In this document: piece after piece, positions 1-7,468 of the stretch
Position numbering within the stretch: the stretch's first letter is position 1
How the letters are laid out: every line of letters starts with the position of its first letter
From: a virus
Reading direction: 5' to 3' (one strand)
DNA length: 64,000 nucleotides
Virus record (IMG/VR): IMGVR_UViG_3300031111_000010
Coordinates: 17,177-81,176 of that record
The notes under the pieces: model-generated
The model's database searches: none
Told to the model about the DNA's origin: nothing
What the model saw: only the letters and a program-made list of their open reading frames with translations
Position numbers and translations under genes: made by a program

Positions 1-372
1 TTTGTTTTTATATTCTATGATACTATTAACAGCTTTCATAAAACATTCATCACTTTTAATCTCAGGATAATCAACAGCAAGAAAATCAACTGTATTCTTT
101 GTAATCTTATCAAATATCTTTAACTCATGTTCTGGAAACTTGTCTATCAAAAACAACTTGATTTCAACAAGCAAATCATCTGCCTGTTTCCTATAGCTTT
201 CAATATCCTTCTTTTTCTCTTTAATCTTTTCTATCTCAACAGTATGATTATAATAGGTACACAACTGAGCAATAATACCTATAATAAATATAACAACACC
301 AATTGTAATAAGTTCAATAGGTCCAATGAACCATGTTACGCAAGCCCAAAGCAAAGCAATAAGATAAATCAT
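1..372 (-). CDS. LemA-like membrane-anchored protein (partial)
   Basis: The frame is open from an ATG at 372 through base 1, so the gene continues past the left edge. AAAGGAG lies just upstream of the start. The first ~45 residues hold two hydrophobic stretches, followed by a charged helix with KKDIESYRKQADDLL, an EHELKIFDKIT segment and YPEIKSDECF. The order DI..R..DL, HE...KIT, YPE+K resembles the LemA family, which has an N-terminal membrane anchor and a helical domain; the family assignment is inference. A good sigma-70-like promoter sits at 397-425. The function of LemA proteins in phages is not established. Confidence 0.6.
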   Translation of the reverse strand, partial: MIYLIALLWACVTWFIGPIELITIGVVIFIIGIIAQLCTYYNHTVEIEKIKEKKKDIESYRKQADDLLVEIKLFLIDKFPEHELKIFDKITKNTVDFLAVDYPEIKSDECFMKAVNSIIEYKNK

Positions 373-396
373 TAAAATCTCCTTTCATATGAAGCG

Positions 397-425
397 ACCA
401 TACATCTTTTGATATGATCTGTCAA
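397..425 (-). promoter_or_regulatory. sigma-70-like promoter
   Basis: Reading the minus strand, TTGACA (425-420), a 17-base spacer, then TATGGT (402-397). It is 25 bases upstream of the LemA-like gene start at 372 and downstream of the end of the preceding gene. Confidence 0.6.
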
Positions 426-448
426 TAGAAAAATATAAAAGCTAAGTA

Positions 449-877
449 TTAAACCTCAACCAATATACCCTGTTTATGAATCAACTTCTTATCTCTAATA
501 ACAGTCATAGGTAATAGCATAGCCGTACCCTTTTGTTTTCTATCCTGTTTCAATACAAAAACAAATTTAATCATATTCGTTTTATACCATAGTGTAAATT
601 CTAATTCATTATAATTCAATTCCTTCTTATATAATCCTCTTGGCTTACAGGTATGATTCTTAATACATTCAATATCATCTTTCAAAGTATCTGTATTATT
701 AATAAACTCAGTAAGCATATGATCTAGTTCTTCAATCTTAATACATGGTTTATTTCTTGAGTGATTTAATCTTTCTAATCCAAAATGTATGGATTCTTCT
801 ATATGAGTGATACCATAATTACCAAGAACCATCTTCCATTTATTTAAAAACTCAGTTCTTTCAGATGCAGTAATCAT
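449..877 (-). CDS. Conserved hypothetical protein, paralogue of the protein at 38755
   Basis: 142 residues, start at 877 overlapping the stop of the preceding gene (ATGA-type coupling). I do not recognise a named family. It aligns by eye along its whole length with the protein at 38755-39270: RNKPCIKIEELDHML corresponds to ENKPPITADELDFVM, LKDDIECIKNHT to LKKDIQAVANNT, and GTAMLLPMTVIRDK to GTAVIVPITILRKK. The copy at 38755 carries an extra N-terminal peptide typical of capsid targeting in this phage, which is missing here. This one may therefore be the cytoplasmic, early-expressed version. Confidence 0.75.
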   Translation of the reverse strand: MITASERTEFLNKWKMVLGNYGITHIEESIHFGLERLNHSRNKPCIKIEELDHMLTEFINNTDTLKDDIECIKNHTCKPRGLYKKELNYNELEFTLWYKTNMIKFVFVLKQDRKQKGTAMLLPMTVIRDKKLIHKQGILVEV

Positions 878-1041
878 AAAATCTCCCTTTTCAATCGTTT
901 CTCTTGCTCATCTAATTTATCTCTCAACTCAAAAGGATTCTCATGAACATAGGACCATGCATTAATCCCAAACATATCCTGCATTAGACGCTGTTGAGTA
1001 ATATTCACAATAGCACCATTAGTCAGTTCATCTCTAAGCAT
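874..1041 (-). CDS. Hypothetical protein, 55 aa
   Basis: The start at 1041 overlaps the end of the upstream gene by 8 bases and the stop overlaps the next ATG by 3, which is the normal packing here. The product is charged, with a C-terminal K/E/R-rich helix after FELRDKLDEQ. GGGAG near its end is the ribosome binding site of the next gene. No family recognised. Confidence 0.6.
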   Translation of the reverse strand: MLRDELTNGAIVNITQQRLMQDMFGINAWSYVHENPFELRDKLDEQEKRLKREIL

Positions 1042-1210
1042 GATCAATTTCCTTTTCTTTTTCTAACTGTTCACAATATTCTTCCCATTTCTTTTCATTA
1101 GGATCATTTTCATTAGGATCATAATCATAATCAACATAATCAGGATCATCATAGTGTTCATCAAACCCATTGCCGTATGCTTCCCTTGCTGCTCTTTCAA
1201 GTTCATTCAT
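1034..1210 (-). CDS. Hypothetical acidic protein, 58 aa
   Basis: ATG at 1210 preceded by GGGAG. The middle is very acidic, with a DPDYVDYDYDP stretch and DPNE repeated twice, and the end is a K/E-rich helix. It overlaps the next gene by 8 bases. No family recognised; acidic small phage proteins of this kind can be DNA mimics, but nothing here proves that. Confidence 0.55.
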   Translation of the reverse strand: MNELERAAREAYGNGFDEHYDDPDYVDYDYDPNENDPNEKKWEEYCEQLEKEKEIDHA

Positions 1211-1221
1211 TTAAATTCTCC

Positions 1222-1344
1222 CTATAATGTCTTAATGATTCCGATCAAGCAATAAGCACAAACACAATAGCAAGTAAGTTTAGCAAAAAGCAAAAACCAC
1301 ACTTCCCCATGACTCAATTTCTTAATTGCTTCTTTCTTATTCAA
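1222..1344 (-). CDS. Small membrane protein, 40 aa (TTG start)
   Basis: TTG at 1344 is preceded by AAGGAGGT with a short 4-base gap. The product has a basic N-terminus (KKEAIKKL) followed by one long hydrophobic, cysteine-containing segment. It is the first gene after the intergenic region and lies downstream of a sigma-70-like promoter at 1379-1407. An internal ATG would give a shorter product without the basic N-terminus. Confidence 0.4.
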   Translation of the reverse strand: MNKKEAIKKLSHGEVWFLLFAKLTCYCVCAYCLIGIIKTL

Positions 1345-1378
1345 AAGACCTCCTTGGTTAATGTTAATCATATGCGTA

Positions 1379-1407
1379 TCTTATATCTTTATATATTGGT
1401 CTGTCAA
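1379..1407 (-). promoter_or_regulatory. sigma-70-like promoter
   Basis: Minus strand TTGACA at 1407-1402, then TATAAG (16-base spacer) or ATAAGA (17). It faces the small genes at 1344-1. Similar TTGACA boxes precede other minus-strand blocks in the window. Confidence 0.5.
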
Positions 1408-1636
1408 GAGAAATCTTTAGTGTATATAAAAAATATATAAAATGGTCAAATAATATATATTTTTAGCAAGAAATTATGCATATTTCATACCAAAAACACC
1501 TGAAAACCCGCATGAATAGGGCTTATATATAAAATATGTAATAAAAACAGCTATATAGGGGTGATATATGGGGGGGAATATATGCCGTACCCACCAAGAC
1601 ACGAAAAAAATTGAAAAAGTGCTGTGAGAATGATAT

Positions 1637-1653
1637 CTGGCATAGGTCTTGCA
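1637..1653 (+). promoter_or_regulatory. sigma-54-like promoter
   Basis: CTGGCAT then TTGCA with the exact GG-N10-GC spacing (GG 1639-1640, GC 1651-1652). Predicted start near 1664. A short AT-only hairpin at 1706-1724 and a long T run follow, so a small RNA of about 85 bases is possible. No coding gene follows. Confidence 0.5.
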
Positions 1654-1752
1654 TCGAATCGCATTCAGAATATATATTTTTTATATACTCTTGATGCTCA
1701 TGTGAATATATAATTTTTATATATCTCATTTTTTTTTATTTTTTTTTTGGTA

Positions 1753-1769
1753 AGCAAGAGTGATGCCAA
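1753..1769 (-). promoter_or_regulatory. sigma-54-like promoter
   Basis: Minus strand TTGGCAT and TTGCT with GG-N10-GC spacing (GG 1767-1766, GC 1755-1754). Predicted start near 1742, 13 bases before the ATG of a doubtful 68-aa ORF at 1523-1729. Confidence 0.55.
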
Positions 1770-1970
1770 CTTTCCATTTTGCGTTGCGATGCACAATCAT
1801 GAATTTCCGAAAAAAATCTTTTTATTTTTCCTTTATATATCAGGGTCTTATATATAACGTCTGATAAGATATAATATGTAAAATCGTGAGCTAAGTGCTT
1901 GATATATAAACGAATATAGGTTTTTTGAGGTTTTTTAATGGTAGGCATAATCTACCATAAATAGTGTGTA

Positions 1971-1987
1971 AGCAACTATCGTGCCAA
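1971..1987 (-). promoter_or_regulatory. sigma-54-like promoter
   Basis: Minus strand TTGGCACG, four bases, TTGCT: a near-perfect match to the RpoN consensus with GG-N10-GC spacing (GG 1985-1984, GC 1973-1972). Predicted start near 1960, 12 bases before the ATG of a doubtful basic 70-aa ORF at 1736-1948. Confidence 0.6.
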
Positions 1988-2003
1988 CCCTGTATATCGG
2001 ATA

Positions 2004-2020
2004 TTGGCACATGTATTGCA
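2004..2020 (+). promoter_or_regulatory. sigma-54-like promoter
   Basis: TTGGCACA, four bases, TTGCA, GG-N10-GC (GG 2006-2007, GC 2018-2019). Only 17 bases from the oppositely oriented box at 1971-1987, and followed 39 bases later by another in the same orientation. Confidence 0.6.
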
Positions 2021-2042
2021 TATATCGCTGAAATTGGCGAAA

Positions 2043-2059
2043 TTGGCATATTCCTTGCA
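2043..2059 (+). promoter_or_regulatory. sigma-54-like promoter
   Basis: TTGGCAT, then TTGCA, GG-N10-GC (GG 2045-2046, GC 2057-2058). Third plus-strand copy in the intergenic region; no plus-strand gene follows it. Confidence 0.55.
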
Positions 2060-2543
2060 TATAGCCGCATCCATAGGGGTCCACATGGTCCACCAGCGAA
2101 ATCCATAGAACCCATAAGAGCCATAAGCAGAAAGGCACATGCAGATTTTACTGAGTTAATTTTACTTGCAGGGGTGTCTGAGCTTGTGATAGACCGCACT
2201 ATTCGCACACTTTCACTAACTCATTGTCAGATTTTTTTCCAGATTCGCTATATATGAAAATTTTTTGGGAAAATTTTTGAAGAAAGTGCCTCAGAATGAT
2301 GTCCAGAGTGACTTTTCTGGTAACTATCTGACTTTTTTAGACATATTTTCAAAGAATCGACCTGAAAACGGATTTTTGACCGTTTTATGACGGTTTAAAA
2401 AAATTTTGGGGAAAAAATCGCAAAAAGTGCCTCAGAATCACTATAATTATAAATATCTGATATCTAAGGAAATATCAAAATATATACAGAAATATATAAA
2501 AAAGTATATAAATTGATATCTTGTTGATTTCATTAATAAAAGT

Positions 2544-2861
2544 CTATGTTGGTGGGGGGTCAAGTATAGAAAATTCCTCAAAGGTAATAAAGTCTTTTTC
2601 TGCAAACCATTTTTCATGCCAACCAAAAGGATAGCCTTTCATTTTATGAGTATAGTTATGGAAATCATATTCTTTAAAGAAATGTGTTTCTCCCATCATC
2701 TCAATCATAGTGTTAGTTAATACCCAATCCAATTTTATTCTATTCAAGGTGATACTCATTCTTATTACACTACCGTCTTTATTCCATTTATCAGCTATAG
2801 GTTTAAAACGATTTTGGAATTGATCTACTGTTATTAAGGTATATTTTATATATTCATTCAT
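2544..2861 (-). CDS. Hypothetical protein, last gene of the small-gene cluster
   Basis: 105 residues, start overlapping the previous stop (ATGA). No family recognised. Near the end it carries FITFEEFSIL followed by LDPPPT, a version of the C-terminal motif shared by its upstream neighbours, here displaced inward by a few residues and with no overlapping gene after it. Confidence 0.7.
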   Translation of the reverse strand: MNEYIKYTLITVDQFQNRFKPIADKWNKDGSVIRMSITLNRIKLDWVLTNTMIEMMGETHFFKEYDFHNYTHKMKGYPFGWHEKWFAEKDFITFEEFSILDPPPT

Positions 2862-3145
2862 AGCGTAAATTCATCCTTATCAATAAAGTTATCTACAGGT
2901 TCTTCTTTAATCCAATCGTCATGATAAACCCAATGATCATCAGTAAGTTCTTGTACCCATCTATAGCCATTATTGTAATCATGTCTATGCCTACCACCTT
3001 CTATTAATGGTTGTACTTCTATGATGGTTCCAAAGTATCGTATCATGTCTTTATTAATAAAGAAGTTGCCTTTATAATGATAACCATCAGATTCACTTCC
3101 ATCTAAATAATCCAGTTCTGATATATTTTTTAATAATATTTTCAT
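2858..3145 (-). CDS. Hypothetical protein with shared C-terminal motif
   Basis: 95 residues, overlapping both neighbours by 4 bases. Aromatic-rich second half (WVQELTDDHWVYHDDWI) and a C-terminus FIDKDEFTL that matches the cluster motif F-[IL]-x-x-x-[ED]-[MF]-x-[LIV]. Function unknown. Confidence 0.75.
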   Translation of the reverse strand: MKILLKNISELDYLDGSESDGYHYKGNFFINKDMIRYFGTIIEVQPLIEGGRHRHDYNNGYRWVQELTDDHWVYHDDWIKEEPVDNFIDKDEFTL

Positions 3146-3522
3146 ACGCTAAACTCACATTGTTTGATGAATCCTATATCTCTATTATGGTACATCGACT
3201 TCCATATATTTCTAAAGTAATTTCTATCCACATCTTTAGTCCATATGCTGTTATGTTGTTTTAAATATCTACCATGGATATCTGTAGCATAATTGGATAT
3301 AAAGAAGATAGCATTAGTATCACCTGTACGTTGCCAGTATTCCCTTATTACATCACGGTACATAAAATCATCCTTGGCATCTATATTAGTCATGAAGGAT
3401 AGACCCTTGTTTTTTATAAAGTCAGTATCAGGACCGGCTGAATGATTTTTATATGGTGGTACATTTAATCTATCATAGTGACCATGGATAAAATCTGAGG
3501 ATTTTTCATTCCAATAACTCAT
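3142..3522 (-). CDS. Hypothetical protein with shared C-terminal motif
   Basis: 126 residues, translationally coupled on both sides (ATGA overlaps). Ends FIKQCEFSV, a divergent copy of the shared C-terminus. Rich in H, Y, W and N. No family recognised. Confidence 0.7.
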   Translation of the reverse strand: MSYWNEKSSDFIHGHYDRLNVPPYKNHSAGPDTDFIKNKGLSFMTNIDAKDDFMYRDVIREYWQRTGDTNAIFFISNYATDIHGRYLKQHNSIWTKDVDRNYFRNIWKSMYHNRDIGFIKQCEFSV

Positions 3523-3800
3523 AATACAAACTCACTTTCTTCTATGAACTCTTGATCTTTTGCATATATTATTCCTGTCCTATGTTCATATCCATAACAA
3601 GTAGATTTATCATTATCGATACTTATTAAACCGGGACATGAATAACAGTCATTACATTTACCGGGACAGAAACGATCTATTTTGGTTATTATTCCTTTTT
3701 TTCTTTTTTCATTTTCAGTTTCAGGATAACCTACATAAACCTTTATTTCCATACCTATCTTTAGATGTTCATATGCATCATGTTTGTAGTAGATACTCAT
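3519..3800 (-). CDS. Hypothetical cysteine-cluster protein with shared C-terminal motif
   Basis: 93 residues. A CPGKCNDCYSCPG segment near residue 45 puts four cysteines within 12 residues and probably binds a metal. The surroundings (IGMEIKVYVGYP, GIITKIDRF) read like a small beta-barrel. Ends FIEESEFVL, identical to the end of the upstream protein, with closely similar DNA. Confidence 0.72.
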   Translation of the reverse strand: MSIYYKHDAYEHLKIGMEIKVYVGYPETENEKRKKGIITKIDRFCPGKCNDCYSCPGLISIDNDKSTCYGYEHRTGIIYAKDQEFIEESEFVL

Positions 3801-4312
3801 AATACAAACTCACTTTCTTCTATAAATAATTTTCTTGGTCTTTCTTTCTTTAATGGTTCTAATTCTTTCTTTATTGCTATATATTCATTTAAAGATGTTA
3901 TTGCTGGTCTTTGAATACCGAAAAAATTCTCTTGACTTTCTATCCTTCTTACTATGCTTTTTATCTGTGAATGTTTTGCTTCTAGATGTCTTAGATGTTC
4001 CAGTTTCTTTCTGTAATAGGAATAAAGAGCATCTTGTTTTGATCTATAGGCAAATAGCTTTCTTGGTGTAATATTATGTTCCAATTGCTTTTTTATCCAT
4101 TTCTTGTATCGTGTATTAACTTCATTTGTATGGTAATGATAGTCTGGTACGATCCAATAGCCTTCAGGGGTTTCTCTGTATGCTCTATATCTGTTTTCTA
4201 TTGGTTCTGCATTATAGCTTCCAGAACATGGGTCTTGATATCGATAGAAATAGATTTCTTCTCTTATCTCTATTGGTGCCATCTCATCAAATCGTAGTGG
4301 GAATATGTTCAT
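3797..4312 (-). CDS. Hypothetical protein with shared C-terminal motif
   Basis: 171 residues, mostly helical and strongly basic in the second half. Overlaps the next ATG. Ends FIEESEFVL like its downstream neighbour; the last ~30 bases of the two genes are almost identical, so gene conversion or duplication of this end is possible. Function unknown. Confidence 0.72.
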   Translation of the reverse strand: MNIFPLRFDEMAPIEIREEIYFYRYQDPCSGSYNAEPIENRYRAYRETPEGYWIVPDYHYHTNEVNTRYKKWIKKQLEHNITPRKLFAYRSKQDALYSYYRKKLEHLRHLEAKHSQIKSIVRRIESQENFFGIQRPAITSLNEYIAIKKELEPLKKERPRKLFIEESEFVL

Positions 4313-4500
4313 AGTTCCATATCGCTTTCTGTTATGAAATTATTATTTGTACATAATTTTTCCATATCATCTATTTGAACATAGTGAGCAGCACAATAAA
4401 ATGGTAGAGTATCTACATCTAGAGTTGTAATTTTGTTTACTCTCAGATTACAGCAATAGTCAGTGTATCGTTTTCTACCTGTTACCGGACAAGTTATCAT
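4309..4500 (-). CDS. Small cysteine-rich protein with shared C-terminal motif
   Basis: 63 residues with five cysteines, including CPVTG at the start and a CC pair, a plausible zinc-binding fold. Ends FITESDMEL. Starts inside the end of the upstream gene. No family recognised. Confidence 0.7.
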   Translation of the reverse strand: MITCPVTGRKRYTDYCCNLRVNKITTLDVDTLPFYCAAHYVQIDDMEKLCTNNNFITESDMEL

Positions 4501-5000
4501 AGTTGCATATCGCTTTCTGAAAGGAAGTCACCTAACTTCTCTCTTTCTTCTTTGCATAGTGGGCATTCTTTATGGAATCTGGTATCATAGAATACTGTAT
4601 TATCACCATGCTTAGTACATTGAGTAAATATATTATATATTCCCGGTTCACCTTCTCTAAGTTCTTGGAGTCTTTTGATTGCTTTATCTATTTCTTTTAT
4701 ATCATCTATATCTATTTCTGCTGATGATTGATTGGAATAGGTAGAAGCAGAAGAAGAACCAAAAGATATAGGAGATAATCGATCAGATATAGGAGATAAT
4801 CGATCAACCCTTTTGGGAATATCGATATCACCGTATTCATCTGTCATTATTGAATGATGTATAGGCCATTTGAATTCAGGTTCTTCTGTAGGTTTTCTTG
4901 AAATGAAATTAAGTTCTCTTTCCTTCCAGTAGTTAACAGGATCAGTTTTTTCTTTGATTGCCTTATATACATTCTCATATAAGTCTTTGAATTTCCACAT
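4497..5000 (-). CDS. Hypothetical protein with shared C-terminal motif
   Basis: 167 residues. AAGGA precedes the ATG at 5000 by 8 bases. It contains a perfect internal repeat DRLSPIS-DRLSPIS encoded by a 21-base direct repeat (about 4775-4815), a serine-rich linker, a helix, and CTKHG...CPLC suggesting a metal site. Ends FLSESDMQL. First gene of a coupled run that reads down to 2544. Confidence 0.72.
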   Translation of the reverse strand: MWKFKDLYENVYKAIKEKTDPVNYWKERELNFISRKPTEEPEFKWPIHHSIMTDEYGDIDIPKRVDRLSPISDRLSPISFGSSSASTYSNQSSAEIDIDDIKEIDKAIKRLQELREGEPGIYNIFTQCTKHGDNTVFYDTRFHKECPLCKEEREKLGDFLSESDMQL

Positions 5001-5057
5001 ATTTATATCCTTATATATACCTTTTTATATACTTTTTTATTTTTCAGAAAGTGAGTA

Positions 5058-5231
5058 TTATTTTATATATCTCTTAGCAGTAAAAGCAATGAACGGATAA
5101 AATAATACGATTGTAAAAAACTGCTTTACATATTCCCATAGAGTAGTATTCGATCTTTGCTCTTGGGTAATTACTATTAGCCATATGATTAATCCACATA
5201 CAAAATATATTCCAAGTAAAAATGATATCAT
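5058..5231 (-). CDS. Small membrane protein, 57 aa
   Basis: The start at 5231 overlaps the preceding stop as ATGA. Two hydrophobic segments (residues 2-20 and 39-52) separated by a polar loop QEQRSNTTLWEYVKQ predict a two-pass membrane protein. It lacks the C-terminal motif of its neighbours and is followed by a gap before the next start at 5000. Confidence 0.6.
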   Translation of the reverse strand: MISFLLGIYFVCGLIIWLIVITQEQRSNTTLWEYVKQFFTIVLFYPFIAFTAKRYIK

Positions 5232-5542
5232 ATTTCCATTTCCTTTTCGTTTATAAAGTCTTCTGGTTCTGGTTCTGCTACTTGAATATTAGAAACTTTA
5301 CAATAATGTCCTTTTGATTTCTCCCACCATTGTAAACATTTTGAACACAGGTAATATTGTTTTTTGCCTCTATCACCTTGACCCCAATATATCTGTATTG
5401 GAATTTCTACTTTCTTCTCATGATACATACAGGAAGATAGACTATAAGTTTCATCCTTGCTTGAAATATAATGTCCAAGTTTATGACAATGTTCAGTTGA
5501 AAAATTATAATGAACACATGATAAACAAATTAAATCACTCAT
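5228..5542 (-). CDS. Hypothetical zinc-site protein with shared C-terminal motif
   Basis: 104 residues with CLSC...HCHKLGH and CSKC...H.C groups, consistent with two small metal-binding modules. Ends FINEKEMEI. Start and stop both overlap neighbours. Function unknown. Confidence 0.72.
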   Translation of the reverse strand: MSDLICLSCVHYNFSTEHCHKLGHYISSKDETYSLSSCMYHEKKVEIPIQIYWGQGDRGKKQYYLCSKCLQWWEKSKGHYCKVSNIQVAEPEPEDFINEKEMEI

Positions 5543-5949
5543 AGTTCCATATCTTTCTCAGTGAGAAATTCCTCTCTTGGTTCTGTTTTTAATTGTATCT
5601 CCCATCTTCCATTTAAAAATATGTATTTTATTTGACCTAATTGTGGCTTATTGGGAATTACGTTTCGTATCTTTATATCACCTTCTCTTGGTTCCCTTCT
5701 ATGTCTATTATCACCAAGAGGACCATATGTTGCCCATCCATCAGAGTTAAGTACTGATATATTTTCACCCCATCGTTCTCTAAATTCCTGTTCTCTCCTT
5801 GCAAGATGCTCTCTCATTCTTCCTTGAACATTGGCATGTGTTCTAAGCCTATCCAGATGTTCATTGTATTTTTTATTTTCTTTGTATTTAATAAAGAAAA
5901 TAACAACCCATGCAAGAACTATTATACCCATAAGAATAAATCGTATCAT
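5539..5949 (-). CDS. Membrane-anchored hypothetical protein with shared C-terminal motif
   Basis: 136 residues. An N-terminal transmembrane helix (residues 2-20) is followed by a charged segment rich in E and R and a C-terminal small domain. Ends FLTEKDMEL, so here the shared peptide would sit on a membrane-tethered protein. Coupled to both neighbours. Confidence 0.7.
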   Translation of the reverse strand: MIRFILMGIIVLAWVVIFFIKYKENKKYNEHLDRLRTHANVQGRMREHLARREQEFRERWGENISVLNSDGWATYGPLGDNRHRREPREGDIKIRNVIPNKPQLGQIKYIFLNGRWEIQLKTEPREEFLTEKDMEL

Positions 5950-6041
5950 TAAAATACTCCTTTAAAACAGAAATCAATAATAGAATATCCCACAATGAAA
6001 AATACTAATATCATAAACAATAAAACAAGTTGTGCTCTCAT
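5949..6041 (-). CDS. Tiny membrane protein, 30 aa
   Basis: ATG at 6041 with GAGG upstream; almost entirely one hydrophobic helix after MRAQ. Its stop overlaps the start of the next gene. Typical of single-pass phage microproteins; role unknown. Confidence 0.45.
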   Translation of the reverse strand: MRAQLVLLFMILVFFIVGYSIIDFCFKGVF

Positions 6042-6154
6042 GTCATTACCTCACTTATAAAATATAATAGTTTATTGATATAAGGAAAAATCATTTCCAA
6101 TCCACCAAAGAAAATAAACATCAACGCAAACCATATTATAAGTCCTGCTATCAA
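6038..6154 (-). CDS. Small membrane protein, non-ATG start
   Basis: An open frame with a transmembrane segment (IAGLIIWFALMFIFFGG) ends in a TGA that overlaps the ATG at 6041. No ATG precedes the hydrophobic part. I chose TTG at 6154; a good AGGAG inside the end of the upstream gene would instead favour an unusual ATT start near 6187. The coupled end supports a real gene; the start is unsure. Confidence 0.4.
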   Translation of the reverse strand: MIAGLIIWFALMFIFFGGLEMIFPYINKLLYFISEVMT

Positions 6155-6177
6155 ACCACAACTATCTTTCGCTATTC

Positions 6178-6564
6178 TTATAATAATTTTAAATCTCCTG
6201 TGATTAAATCGATTTCATCAGACCACCAAGGACCAATAGCACAACAGGTATAAGTAGGTTCCTTAAATTCAGTCCTACCGGCATCCTTGATCAATGCACA
6301 AGGTATCTTTCTGAACTTGGCATGATCATGTACAAAAATCAATACATCTTCATTAGGAACACCAACACATATCTTTACAAATGATTCTTCAAGCCATTGT
6401 TGAGCAGGATCATTCTTAGGAATAAAGATTCTATATTCCTTACTGCCTGAAGCATAGCAATTCAACAAAACAGCTAATGATGCATGAGCACCTTGAGCAA
6501 CCATTTTACCTTTTCTCATATTAAGGTCTTTTCTCATTACGATAACTTGTTTAACTTCTCTCAT
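6178..6564 (-). CDS. pth2: Peptidyl-tRNA hydrolase, Pth2 family
   Basis: 128 residues from ATG at 6564, chosen because it overlaps the previous stop. The Pth2 signature is clear: QVIVMRKDLNMRKGKMVAQ at the start, VLIFVHDHAKFRKIP in the middle, DAGRTEF, then AIGP and the terminal ITGDLKLL. Pth2 enzymes cleave peptidyl-tRNA to recycle stalled tRNA; the family is best known in archaea and eukaryotes and also occurs in large phages. Together with the phage tRNAs and RtcB it points to maintenance of translation during infection. Confidence 0.92.
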   Translation of the reverse strand: MREVKQVIVMRKDLNMRKGKMVAQGAHASLAVLLNCYASGSKEYRIFIPKNDPAQQWLEESFVKICVGVPNEDVLIFVHDHAKFRKIPCALIKDAGRTEFKEPTYTCCAIGPWWSDEIDLITGDLKLL

Positions 6565-6728
6565 ATTTCGTTTACCTTTAACCATTCTTTATATGCATGT
6601 GTATACTTTCTTGGATTCAGTTGGGTATAAAATACAAGTGTATCTCTATCGATTTCATATCCATCAGCATTAATAATATCAGTTTTAACTGAATCTTCTC
6701 CCATATAATATATTTTAAATTCTCTCAT
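6561..6728 (-). CDS. Hypothetical protein, 55 aa
   Basis: Start at 6728 (MREFKIYY) overlaps the upstream stop. Small alpha/beta-looking protein (FKIYYMGEDS, DGYEIDRDTLVFY). Ends in WLKVNEI rather than the cluster motif. No family recognised. Confidence 0.65.
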   Translation of the reverse strand: MREFKIYYMGEDSVKTDIINADGYEIDRDTLVFYTQLNPRKYTHAYKEWLKVNEI

Positions 6729-6916
6729 ATTTCCATTTCCTTTTCTTCTATGAACTCTATTGCTTCCCAATAAAGATATTCCCTATCAATACAATGAAGT
6801 GTACCTGAGAAATAAACATCATTGGGTATGCCCTCATATTTCTCTCTATCGATACACCATCCTACTGAACATCCACCCCTTTGACCATGCTTACATGTAC
6901 TACAACTTATTTCCAT
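6725..6916 (-). CDS. Cysteine-rich hypothetical protein with shared C-terminal motif
   Basis: 63 residues beginning MEISCSTCKHGQRGGCSVGWC, five cysteines in a pattern that suggests a metal site, and ending FIEEKEMEI. Coupled to both neighbours. Function unknown. Confidence 0.7.
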   Translation of the reverse strand: MEISCSTCKHGQRGGCSVGWCIDREKYEGIPNDVYFSGTLHCIDREYLYWEAIEFIEEKEMEI

Positions 6917-7299
6917 TATAACATCATTTCACTTTCAGATATAAAAGCCTTTGCTGGTTTGACATACATTCTTTTTGTAACAAACTTCTTTTTTTCGTAT
7001 TCAGCTTCCCATTTAATATCAGCCAGTGTAATGTTATGTGGTATCTCTTTTACTATCCTATATATACCCCTGTCAATAATTTTTAAATAACCAGCACCTG
7101 TCAGATAGCTTCGATATGTATCTACAGTTCTCTCTTTATAACCATTTCCAACACATTCCATCATTAAATTATATCTAAATATTATATTGTGATCAAATCT
7201 TTCATTGATATAATTTCGCATAAAATCCAGAAGTGGTACTCTACCTCTTGGTCTATATCTTGGTAAATCTTCAGGCATCTCTATTCTAAATCCCGGCAT
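6916..7299 (-). CDS. Hypothetical protein with shared C-terminal motif
   Basis: Start placed at 7299 (MPGFRIEMPED) because AAGGTG lies 6 bases upstream; a GTG three codons earlier is less likely. The middle (NLMMECVGNGYKERTVDTYRSYLTGAGYLK) resembles a winged-helix fold. Ends FISESEMML, with the next ATG overlapping by one base. Confidence 0.7.
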   Translation of the reverse strand: MPGFRIEMPEDLPRYRPRGRVPLLDFMRNYINERFDHNIIFRYNLMMECVGNGYKERTVDTYRSYLTGAGYLKIIDRGIYRIVKEIPHNITLADIKWEAEYEKKKFVTKRMYVKPAKAFISESEMML

Positions 7300-7468
7300 G
7301 TGTATCACCTTGTTGTACTTCTAATAATCTTTCAAGTTCAGTTACTTGTCTGACCAAATCCTGAATCATCTTCTCTTTTTGTTCTACATTATATCGTAGT
7401 GACTCTATAAGAGAATCTTTATCTTCTTCTATTTCTTCTGGTTCATTTCCAAGTATATCATTGAACAT
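7286..7468 (-). CDS. Small coiled-coil protein
   Basis: 60 residues. Residues ~15-52 form a clear heptad-like helix rich in L, E, K and Q. The start lies inside the end of the upstream gene (11-base overlap), and its end overlaps the next start by 14 bases. No family recognised. Confidence 0.65.
   Translation of the reverse strand: MFNDILGNEPEEIEEDKDSLIESLRYNVEQKEKMIQDLVRQVTELERLLEVQQGDTHAGI

Larger units (their letters stand above)
1345..2543. other. AT-rich regulatory intergenic region
   Basis: About 1.2 kb without a convincing gene, rich in TATATA tracts. It holds five sigma-54-like promoters in both orientations, three degenerate copies of AAAGTGC(CTC/TGTG)AGAAT near 1616, 2284 and 2425, inverted repeats such as ACCGT/ACGGT near 2380, and long T runs at 1729-1748. 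The stretch 1960-2240 is noticeably less AT-rich than its flanks. ORFs here look accidental, although two on the minus strand (1736-1948, 1523-1729) begin 24-25 bases after a sigma-54-like box. It could be an origin or a source of small RNAs; neither is shown. Confidence 0.6.

Noticed and set aside
1523-2257. Several ORFs of 67-105 codons on both strands in the intergenic region
   Set aside because: No ribosome binding sites, odd composition, mutual overlap on both strands. The ORFs at 1736-1948 and 1523-1729 remain weakly possible because each follows a sigma-54-like box, but I would not annotate them as genes.
5000-5007. TATAAATA overlapping the ATG of the 4497-5000 gene
   Set aside because: Too close to drive that gene, and its neighbours look early; probably chance in AT-rich DNA. 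The plus-strand box at 2448 has no gene either.
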